Assembly (NCBI GenBank): GCA_029260155.1
Contig: JAJDDU010000022.1
Location: 1 to 5,114 of the forward strand
Direction of reading: 5' to 3'
Length of the DNA: 5,114 nt
From: Phycisphaerae bacterium
Lineage (GTDB): Bacteria; Planctomycetota; Phycisphaerae; UBA1845
The notes below the pieces were generated by a model that ran no database searches, was not told where the DNA came from, and was given only the letters and a program-made list of their open reading frames with translations. The translations under genes were made by a program, and so were the position numbers. Below, piece after piece: positions 1 through 4,157 of this stretch (positions within the stretch are counted from its first letter, which is position 1; each line of letters opens with the position of its first letter).

Positions 1-126
1 AGCAAACTGGAAGGCGCCAACAACAAGATCAAAGTCATCAAACGCATCGCCTACGGCTTCCACGATCTCGAATACTTCGCACTCAAAGTCAAACAGGCTC
101 TACCGGGACGTTTCTCCAGTAACTAA
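1..126 (+). CDS. ISL3-type transposase, C-terminal end (5' truncated by window)
   Basis: The frame is open from base 1 and stops with TAA at 124-126, giving the last 41 residues of a longer protein. The fragment contains the segment EGANNKIKVIKRIAYGF followed by HDLEYFALKVKQ. This matches, from memory, the conserved C-terminus of ISL3-family DDE transposases (IS204/IS1001/IS1096/IS1165 group), where an N-K-I-K-x-I-K-R-x-A-Y-G-F block with a following aromatic Y-F lies just after the catalytic glutamate. The E in LEG near residue 4 is probably that third catalytic acid. The protein would cut and paste its own insertion sequence. Only 15 bases separate the stop from the presumed IS end, which is usual for compact IS elements. 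Whether the full gene is intact cannot be seen. The family assignment is fairly secure; no specific IS can be named. Confidence 0.8.
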   Translation, partial: SKLEGANNKIKVIKRIAYGFHDLEYFALKVKQALPGRFSSN

Positions 127-141
127 TTCGGAGGAGAACCC
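127..141 (+). repeat. Probable right terminal inverted repeat of the ISL3-type element
   Basis: The 15 bases after the transposase stop read, on the minus strand, GGGTTCTCCTCCGAA. ISL3-family ends commonly begin with GG and the family makes 8-bp target duplications. Here the candidate end is followed at once by exactly eight A residues (142-149), the right length for such a duplication. The left end lies outside the window, so neither the inverted repeat nor the duplication can be confirmed. Confidence 0.4.
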
Positions 142-151
142 AAAAAAAAGG

Positions 152-234
152 ACGGGTGGGGTGTCCCGGTTCACCGCAGTGAACCGTGTGGTCGCGACAC
201 CTGCAGTTGTCCCCAGAGGAACAACTCCACCCGT
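152..234 (-). ncRNA. Three-way-junction structured element, possible small RNA or complex terminator
   Basis: Nearly the whole interval pairs. The closing helix is ACGGGTGG (152-159) with CCACCCGT (227-234), 8 bp. Arm A is GGTGTC (160-165) with GACACC (196-201), containing an inner 8-bp hairpin CGGTTCAC (167-174), loop CGCA, GTGAACCG (179-186). Arm B is AGTTGT (205-210) with ACAACT (221-226), extended by two C-G pairs around a bulged A. Both arms abut the closing helix directly, and only bases 202-204 are unpaired at the junction. On the minus strand the closing helix is followed after two bases by U8 (142-149), as in an intrinsic terminator. Leftward transcription from the gene ending at 319, or an independent small RNA, would therefore end here. 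It matches no RNA family I recognise. A DNA-level palindromic repeat is the main alternative. Confidence 0.45.
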
Positions 235-318
235 AGGAGATGCAGATTATTCAGAAGCAGGCAGACTCAAGTAAGACGATCGTCAGTCAACAACCGTCTC
301 AGTCTTCTTCCTTTTGAT

Positions 319-1371
319 CTACCAGCGCAGAAGATCGAGGAAGTCACGCAGCGCTTCCTGCTCGCGTTTGGTTCCCGAAACGCTCACCGCTTCGTCACCC
401 GCATGTGAAACGACGACACGAACATCGTCCGGCGCCAGCATCTCAAACAGACGCTTCGCCCGCTTCTTTCCGACCTTGTATTTGCGGTCAACGCGCTTGC
501 CTTCGCCCATGCGTTCAAAAGTCTCGTTCCGGTCGATCCAACCCAACAGTTGAAGCCCGGCCTCGAGCACGTCGTGCTCCGCCTGCGTTCCGCGAATAGC
601 CACGTGCTCCCCTTCGCGGGAAACGAACACGCGAACGTTGGACGGCGCCAGAAGATCGTATAGGTGCTCCGCATGCTCGCCCGCGACGAGGTAGACCGCT
701 TGCGACTGTTCAACGGACTTCGCTGAGCTGCGCTGCCGCCCCTGGGTTCGCTCGCGTACGGCCCGCTCCACCAGCTCGCGAGCGCGGTCAGCGTTTTCGA
801 GCGCGCGGTCGCGCGCGGCGCCGGCCATTGCCTGTGCCTGCTCGCGGAATTCCTGGCTGCGCTCCCGCCATTCGTCCTTCAGCTCCCGCTGCTGCTCCTT
901 CCACTCGTGAGCATGCTCACGCCATTCGCCGGCAAACTCCTTCTGCCAGTCACGCATCTCTTCCTGCCACTCAGCGCGGACTTCCCGGCTGTCGAGACCC
1001 TCGGGCCAATCGATGTGCGGCATGGCCGGCATGGGAGGCATCGCCGGCATGGGGGGCATCACTGACACATGGGGAACACGATGCGCGCCCGCCGCGCTTC
1101 CGTGCTCTCGTCCGCCGATGTCCGCCAGAATAGCACGCAGACCATCCAGTTCTGCCTGAAGCGCATCGATCTGCTCGCTAAGCCGATCCACCTGCACGAG
1201 AACCTCAGAGTCCAAGGCGGAATCGCCCACGCGGACGATCCTTTGAATATCGCCCTTCTCATCGTCACAGGCTACAGCTTGCGTTGCGGTGCAAGCCGAT
1301 ACCGCGACCGCCAGCATCGCCGGGACCAGCCAACTGAGCTTCGCATTGCGAAACAACGTACTGTTGAGCAT
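319..1371 (-). CDS. Exported coiled-coil protein with duplicated C-terminal domain, function unknown
   Basis: The protein has 350 residues. The ATG at 1371 is chosen because AAGGAG (1379-1384) lies 7 bases upstream and a signal peptide follows at once; the longer reading from 1536 adds residues that look non-coding. Residues 1-34 form an export signal. V-S-A-C at 24-27 fits a lipobox, so C27 may be lipidated; cleavage after AVA at 32-34 is the alternative. Residues 50-87 are an acidic leucine-rich coiled coil. Residues 105-118 are a Met/Pro repeat (MPPMPAM). Residues 126-213 are a long, highly charged helix with aromatics at near-heptad spacing (W135, W142, W150, W157, W168, F175). Residues 226-279 and 298-350 are two copies of one domain, with pattern Y-x-V, L-x-x-L/M-L-A-P, VRV-x-VS, GT, L-x-LL-x-W. 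An envelope scaffold or sensor is plausible, but I recognise no family and infer no activity. Confidence 0.8.
   Translation of the reverse strand: MLNSTLFRNAKLSWLVPAMLAVAVSACTATQAVACDDEKGDIQRIVRVGDSALDSEVLVQVDRLSEQIDALQAELDGLRAILADIGGREHGSAAGAHRVPHVSVMPPMPAMPPMPAMPHIDWPEGLDSREVRAEWQEEMRDWQKEFAGEWREHAHEWKEQQRELKDEWRERSQEFREQAQAMAGAARDRALENADRARELVERAVRERTQGRQRSSAKSVEQSQAVYLVAGEHAEHLYDLLAPSNVRVFVSREGEHVAIRGTQAEHDVLEAGLQLLGWIDRNETFERMGEGKRVDRKYKVGKKRAKRLFEMLAPDDVRVVVSHAGDEAVSVSGTKREQEALRDFLDLLRW
1025..1060 (-). repeat. Two tandem 18-bp units encoding the Met/Pro repeat
   Basis: Two adjacent 18-bp units on the plus strand, 1025-1042 and 1043-1060, start GCCGGCATGGG and differ at a single base (A versus G at unit position 12). 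They encode MPPMPA repeats inside the exported coiled-coil protein. The near-identity at the DNA level suggests recent duplication by slippage and likely length variation among relatives. Confidence 0.7.
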
Positions 1372-1387
1372 CACCAATCTCCTTAAC

Positions 1388-1456
1388 TCAAGCCCATGTC
1401 GCCCGACGAGCGGAACACTTGACCGAACGCGCCAGGCAGCAACGGAAACCAAACAC
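1388..1456 (-). CDS. Possible 22-codon leader ORF upstream of the coiled-coil protein gene
   Basis: On the minus strand a perfect AGGAGG (1463-1468) is followed after 6 bases by GTG (1454-1456). The frame runs 22 codons and stops with TGA at 1388-1390, 16 bases before the ATG of the downstream gene and just ahead of that gene's own AAGGAG. The peptide would be short, basic and rich in cysteine (CC near the start, one more C later). The strong ribosome site and tight spacing suggest translational coupling or leader control. The composition is not persuasive as a functional peptide, and the AGGAGG may simply be part of the overlapping palindrome. Confidence 0.22.
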   Translation of the reverse strand: MFGFRCCLARSVKCSARRATWA

Positions 1457-1459
1457 CTG

Positions 1460-1485
1460 AAACCTCCTACAATTGTCGGTGGCTT
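1460..1485. repeat. 26-bp near-palindrome centred on ACAATTGT, possible operator
   Basis: The interval is a gapless inverted repeat with 10 of 13 symmetric positions matching. It is centred on the perfect octamer ACAATTGT (1469-1476), flanked by CC and GG doublets in mirror positions. It lies about 90-115 bases upstream of the coiled-coil protein start, between a weak promoter candidate and the gene. Its lack of a loop favours a dimeric protein-binding site over an RNA hairpin. A dispersed repeat is also possible. Confidence 0.3.
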
Positions 1486-1518
1486 CGTCCATGATGGTAG
1501 TGCCGAACGCCGCCAGGG

Positions 1519-1547
1519 GGTGTAAAAAACGGTCATTGAATTGTCGA
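1519..1547 (-). promoter_or_regulatory. Weak sigma-70-like promoter candidate for the coiled-coil protein gene
   Basis: On the minus strand TCGACA (1542-1547, five of six -35 matches) is separated by 17 bases from TACACC (1519-1524, only three of six -10 matches). It would give a leader of about 140 bases containing the near-palindrome and the possible leader ORF. Spacing and position are right, but the -10 is poor. Confidence 0.2.
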
Positions 1548-1687
1548 ATTCGTACGCTCATCGTTTTTTCCGGGGCCGTACATCGCCCACTCTGCATCTA
1601 CTTTCGCCGGTCACCGCCCACTATTTCCGGCGCAGGCTGACCTGCCCAAATCCGCGCCCCGCACCCTCGCCGGCGCGGCGACACGTC

Positions 1688-1819
1688 TCAAGCCTTCTTG
1701 TCATGCTCCGCAATCGTTGGATGCAGCGCACTGAAACCCTCAGCCAGTCTACGCCGCGACCGGTGACCACCAAGAAACACCGCGAACAGGATGCGGTCGA
1801 CCCGCCACGGCGCAAGCAA
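1688..1819 (-). CDS. Doubtful 43-codon ORF or gene remnant
   Basis: The minus-strand frame opens after a TGA near 1840 and ends with TGA at 1688-1690. The only reasonable start is a TTG at 1817-1819 with a weak GAG six bases upstream. The peptide reads naturally compared with neighbouring frames: LLAPWRVDRILFAVFLGGHR followed by a basic turn, then a segment LAEGFSALHPTIAEHDKKA. A perfect 6-bp hairpin TCGCCG/CGGCGA with a 3-base loop (1667-1681) lies seven bases beyond the stop. I do not recognise the sequence. It could be the 3' remnant of a decayed gene, a small protein, or chance. No ATG, no strong ribosome site and mixed third-position use keep confidence low. Confidence 0.2.
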   Translation of the reverse strand: MLAPWRVDRILFAVFLGGHRSRRRLAEGFSALHPTIAEHDKKA

Positions 1820-2003
1820 CTTCCACTCAATTGATGACGGTCATCCGCACCCAGCCGCTCTTGCAAGGGCGTTCAGATTCCCAAAACCGCGAAAGCGAGC
1901 GACATACCCCCAGTCTTGCGAATTCCCTTGGCGCGGCACTCAACTCGGCAGCAGTAATTGACGAAAAAGACGATGCAGGCTCGCCCCTCGGAAAGGCCTT
2001 GTC

Positions 2004-2162
2004 ATGTTCGCGATCCCGACTCTTCGGCGCCACCACAGGCACGGGAATCTCAGCATTCGTTGGCGACCCGACCGCCAGTGGTTGCTGTTGGTCCTCACCA
2101 TTATGTTCCTCGGCGGAGCGGCCGGCGCCGTGCTAGTACTCAGCCTCTGGTACACACCATAG
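2004..2162 (+). CDS. Small single-span membrane protein, 52 residues, function unknown
   Basis: The ATG at 2004 follows GGAAAGG (1990-1996) by 7 bases, and the frame ends with TAG at 2160-2162. Residues 1-25 are strongly basic, with several Arg and His (RRHHRH, then RWRPDRQ). Residues 26-49 form one hydrophobic segment, starting WLLLVLTIMFLGG and continuing through AGAVLVLSLW, followed by a three-residue tail YTP. By the positive-inside rule the basic head is cytoplasmic and the C-terminus reaches the membrane surface or periplasm. The glycine and small-residue run GGAAGA could support helix packing. The next gene, at 2377, lies on the same strand 214 bases on and also encodes a membrane-anchored protein, so the two may act together, though the spacing and a separate promoter candidate argue against tight cotranscription. 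I recognise no family. The amino-acid distribution makes chance unlikely. Confidence 0.6.
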   Translation: MFAIPTLRRHHRHGNLSIRWRPDRQWLLLVLTIMFLGGAAGAVLVLSLWYTP

Positions 2163-2246
2163 GGCCGAGGACGCCGTCTCATGCCGAGCCGACGCGTCTG
2201 CGCGACGCCCGCCGATAACATCGCAACTCCTTTAAAAACAGCTACT

Positions 2247-2252
2247 TATACT
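2247..2252 (+). promoter_or_regulatory. Possible -10 element upstream of the 2377 gene
   Basis: TATACT matches five of six -10 positions and lies in the only AT-rich patch of the interval (2230-2256), about 125 bases before the ATG at 2377. No good -35 is present at 16-18 bases, and TCGCAA at 2221-2226 is spaced 20. It could serve an activator-dependent or alternative sigma promoter. Confidence 0.25.
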
Positions 2253-2376
2253 ATCACACAGAGAACGCGCCGGTGGAACAAACGCCGACGCGGCAATATT
2301 CGCGTTCCCGGCACGAATACCCCCGCTGTACAGGCCACAGACGAAAACGTCGGCTGCAAAGCCGGGAGAAACTGAC

Positions 2377-2997
2377 ATGTTCGGAAACCAACATCAACCG
2401 ACCGCCGACCTGAAACGACGATCATTCCTTTCGACCGTCGCCCTCGGGATCAGCGGAGTAACCATGACCCTGCTCCTGTGTGTGACGATGATCGCCATCT
2501 ACAGCGTGAGCGTTATCGACCGCAAAACCGGCGACGTGTTCGAATTCGCCGAGGTCGCAGTGCACAGCCTGCCCCAGTTGGCGGAATCGCTCCCGCCGGT
2601 GCTGGCCGACGTACTCAATGACCGGCGAGACCCAGGGTACGCCGAGAACATCGAGGTATCCGTCACACTGGCCAGCAGTTCGAGCCGGCGCGGCGTGCGA
2701 CCGATAATCACGGTTCACAACAAGGGTGCCGAGGTAGTGTCACTCTTGTCGATGCGCGTCGTGGTCGTGAATAGTGATGGCGAGCCCATTTCGGAAATGA
2801 ACGAGTGGGCGGCGACTCCGATAGCTGCTGATGACGACCACTGGCGCGGACCGCTCTTACCGGGTGCTGAGCGGCGTTTCTCGACGAATCACTCGTTCGT
2901 GGGCAAGAACGATCTCGGAGTCGAGTACGAGATCACCGACATTCGCATCTGGAGCGGGGATTCCGCGGAAACAACCCAACTGACGAGTGCCAGATAG
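2377..2997 (+). CDS. Membrane-anchored protein with extracytoplasmic beta domain, function unknown
   Basis: The protein has 206 residues. The ATG at 2377 follows GGGAG (2364-2368) by 8 bases. Residues 1-16 are polar and basic (LKRRSF). Residues 18-46 form a single hydrophobic helix (MTLLLCVTMIAIY in its second half), predicting a short cytoplasmic head and an outside C-terminal domain. Residues 48-90 look helical (DVFEFAEVAVHSL, then LPPVLADVLND). Residues 91-200 look like a beta sandwich: alternating strands IEVSVTLA, VRPIITVHNKG, VVSLLSMRVVVVN, then EWAATPIA, WRGPLLPGAERRF, and a last strand VEYEITDIRIW. The strand pattern with NKG between strands recalls Ig-like or DUF-type accessory domains seen in secreted proteins, but I cannot name a family. 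No catalytic motif is visible. The small membrane protein gene lies upstream and the convergent PEP-CTERM gene downstream across a shared hairpin. Confidence 0.82.
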   Translation: MFGNQHQPTADLKRRSFLSTVALGISGVTMTLLLCVTMIAIYSVSVIDRKTGDVFEFAEVAVHSLPQLAESLPPVLADVLNDRRDPGYAENIEVSVTLASSSSRRGVRPIITVHNKGAEVVSLLSMRVVVVNSDGEPISEMNEWAATPIAADDDHWRGPLLPGAERRFSTNHSFVGKNDLGVEYEITDIRIWSGDSAETTQLTSAR

Positions 2998-3031
2998 AGA
3001 CACTCATCAACCCACATGCGCTTCATCACGG

Positions 3032-3068
3032 CTTCAAGGCCGATCCGCGTTGCGGATCGGCCTTGAAG
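3032..3068. terminator. Perfect 17-bp hairpin between convergent genes, likely bidirectional terminator
   Basis: CTTCAAGGCCGATCCGC (3032-3048) is followed by a 3-base loop GTT and its exact reverse complement (3052-3068). It lies 34 bases after the stop of the rightward gene ending at 2997 and 10 bases beyond the stop of the leftward PEP-CTERM gene at 3079, so it can serve both. Neither side has a U-tract. It may act as a non-canonical terminator, block antisense read-through, or protect 3' ends. Confidence 0.7.
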
Positions 3069-3078
3069 TGTAGATTCG

Positions 3079-3831
3079 TTACGCGCGGCGGCGGCGAAGG
3101 ACTGCGACCCCGCCCAGGGCGAGCAGCGTCAGTGCAGCCGGTTCCGGTACGCCGTGAACGGCAAACGCTGCGTTGTAGAGGTCGTTGGGATCCAGGCCTG
3201 GAGCTTGAGCGAGGACATCGGGCGTCAGGTTGTACTCGCCGAAGCCCGGGCTTGGAAACTGCTCGGACCGCCACATGAACGCGTCGTCGTCATTGTTGAG
3301 GAAGTTGATTCCATTGTCGGCGTTGGTGGACCAGCCGATGCTTGTAAGTCCGCCGGTTGCGTCAACACCATACACGGTCAGGTAGTACTCCCCGCCGTCG
3401 AGATTCACATCCACGGGAATCTCGACGAAGTCCTCTGCAGTCGGGCACCCGCCGGGACCACAGCCGAACTCCGGCACCGAGCCTTCGGCCAAGATGTCTC
3501 CGTCCACGGGTCGGGCCTGTCCGGCGCGATCCCAGATGATCCAGTTTAAGTCGGTGACCACATTGTCGGTTGGGACGAAGTAGTACACGTCGAGCTGCGT
3601 CACATCCCAGTTGCCGGCCGGCAGGTCGAACGGCTGCGCGGTCCAACGCTGGGGCTGACTCGCAACGGGGTTGCCCGATGTCCAGCCCAGAAAGTTCAGA
3701 TCCCCACCTTGGAAGATCACTTCGCGCGGGGCGCCTGTGTCGAACAACACATCACCGCCGCCGTAAGCCAACGCGGGCGCGACAAACAAGAACGTGAGCG
3801 CCAGCAACAACAGACAGGATTTCTTTCCCAT
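3079..3831 (-). CDS. PEP-CTERM sorting-domain secreted protein
   Basis: The protein has 250 residues. The ATG at 3831 is preceded by GGAAGG (3839-3844) with a 7-base spacer and followed by a signal peptide (MGKKSC, then LLLLALTFLFVAPALA), probably cut after A22. Upstream in-frame codons look non-coding. Residues 23-225 are acidic and aromatic, rich in Asp, Gly and Asn, as in beta-rich extracellular proteins, with one cysteine pair (C124, C129 in CGPGGC). Residues 228-250 are a classic PEP-CTERM signal: VPEP at 228-231, a hydrophobic stretch TLLALGGVAVL, then RRRRA. Such proteins are recognised and processed by exosortase in the inner membrane for surface or exopolysaccharide attachment; no exosortase gene is in this window. 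The gene stands alone, with a shared hairpin just downstream and a good promoter candidate about 190 bases upstream. The function of the mature domain is unknown. Confidence 0.92.
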   Translation of the reverse strand: MGKKSCLLLLALTFLFVAPALAYGGGDVLFDTGAPREVIFQGGDLNFLGWTSGNPVASQPQRWTAQPFDLPAGNWDVTQLDVYYFVPTDNVVTDLNWIIWDRAGQARPVDGDILAEGSVPEFGCGPGGCPTAEDFVEIPVDVNLDGGEYYLTVYGVDATGGLTSIGWSTNADNGINFLNNDDDAFMWRSEQFPSPGFGEYNLTPDVLAQAPGLDPNDLYNAAFAVHGVPEPAALTLLALGGVAVLRRRRA

Positions 3832-4023
3832 GGCAAGCCCTTCCGAACTCGAGAGGTTTGACCACTGGGCGTCGTGCGACCACCACAAGACGATCCCGAG
3901 TGGGCGACACCGCAACGACACGGACAGCCGTCCGCGCAGCGCAGCGCCTTTCCATCGCTCGTCTCTCTCAAACCCTCGATTGCCCGCCGCTCCTTGCGGT
4001 CGGACGCCAGAATTGCAAGCACC

Positions 4024-4052
4024 ATTGAACCAAGTTGGCCTCACCGAGTCAA
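4024..4052 (-). promoter_or_regulatory. Sigma-70-like promoter candidate for the PEP-CTERM gene
   Basis: On the minus strand TTGACT (4047-4052, five of six) and TTCAAT (4024-4029, four of six) are separated by exactly 17 bases. Transcription would start near 4017 and give a leader of about 185 bases before the ATG at 3831. This is the best-formed promoter in the window. Confidence 0.45.
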
Positions 4053-4067
4053 CCCTGCTTTGCTTTT

Positions 4068-4097
4068 TTGACGTGCAAACGCGAAATCCGGTAAGCT
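4068..4097 (+). promoter_or_regulatory. Promoter candidate for the FG-GAP-type secreted protein gene
   Basis: TTGACG (4068-4073, five of six), preceded by a T-run, is separated by 18 bases from TAAGCT (4092-4097, three of six). Transcription would start near 4104, about 55 bases before the coding start. The -35 is good, the -10 weak. It lies back to back with the leftward promoter candidate. Confidence 0.35.
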
Positions 4098-4157
4098 GTG
4101 GCTTGTTGTTTTGGGTAGCGAACGAACAGCCAATTCTCGGCCGGAAGGGAAATGATG

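Larger units (their letters stand above)
1372..2003. other. Long intergenic stretch without a secure gene
   Basis: These 632 bases separate the leftward coiled-coil protein gene from the rightward small membrane protein gene. Several frames are open for 60-100 codons, but their translations are low-complexity, Arg/Pro/Ser-rich and lack domain logic, as expected from high GC. What can be supported is the leader ORF, near-palindrome and weak promoter at the left end, and the doubtful 43-codon minus-strand ORF at 1688-1819. No convincing promoter for the gene at 2004 was found; TTGACG at 1959-1964 lacks a matching -10. Confidence 0.5.
3832..4157. other. Divergent intergenic region of about 326 bp
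   Basis: This interval holds the upstream regions of the leftward PEP-CTERM gene and the rightward FG-GAP-type gene. Back-to-back promoter candidates lie at 4024-4052 (minus) and 4068-4097 (plus), with their -35 boxes 15 bases apart. The leftward leader would be about 185 bases and has a short hairpin-prone segment near 3985-4010. Long open frames crossing the interval have no coding character. Confidence 0.5.

Noticed and set aside
152..234. tRNA or tRNA-like gene in the structured element
   Set aside because: It has only two arms beyond the closing helix, no anticodon-type 7-base loop, no T-arm consensus and no CCA-adjacent discriminator pattern.
275..284. Perfect 10-bp palindrome GACGATCGTC
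   Set aside because: It is short, isolated and has no loop or flanking symmetry, so it is expected by chance often enough in sequence of this composition.
1372..1536. N-terminal extension of the coiled-coil protein to an ATG at 1536
   Set aside because: The added 55 residues look non-coding and precede a strong AAGGAG, ATG and signal peptide at 1371, which must be N-terminal to work.
1831..2136. 101-codon plus-strand ORF overlapping the small membrane protein gene
   Set aside because: Its translation is low-complexity and ends in a Cys/Ser-rich tail. The overlapping frame at 2004-2162 has a far more protein-like pattern.
2181..2375. 64-codon plus-strand ORF ending one base before the ATG at 2377
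   Set aside because: The spacing looks like coupling, but the translation is Arg/Thr/Asn-rich without pattern, it crosses an AT-rich promoter-like patch, and it has no ribosome site.
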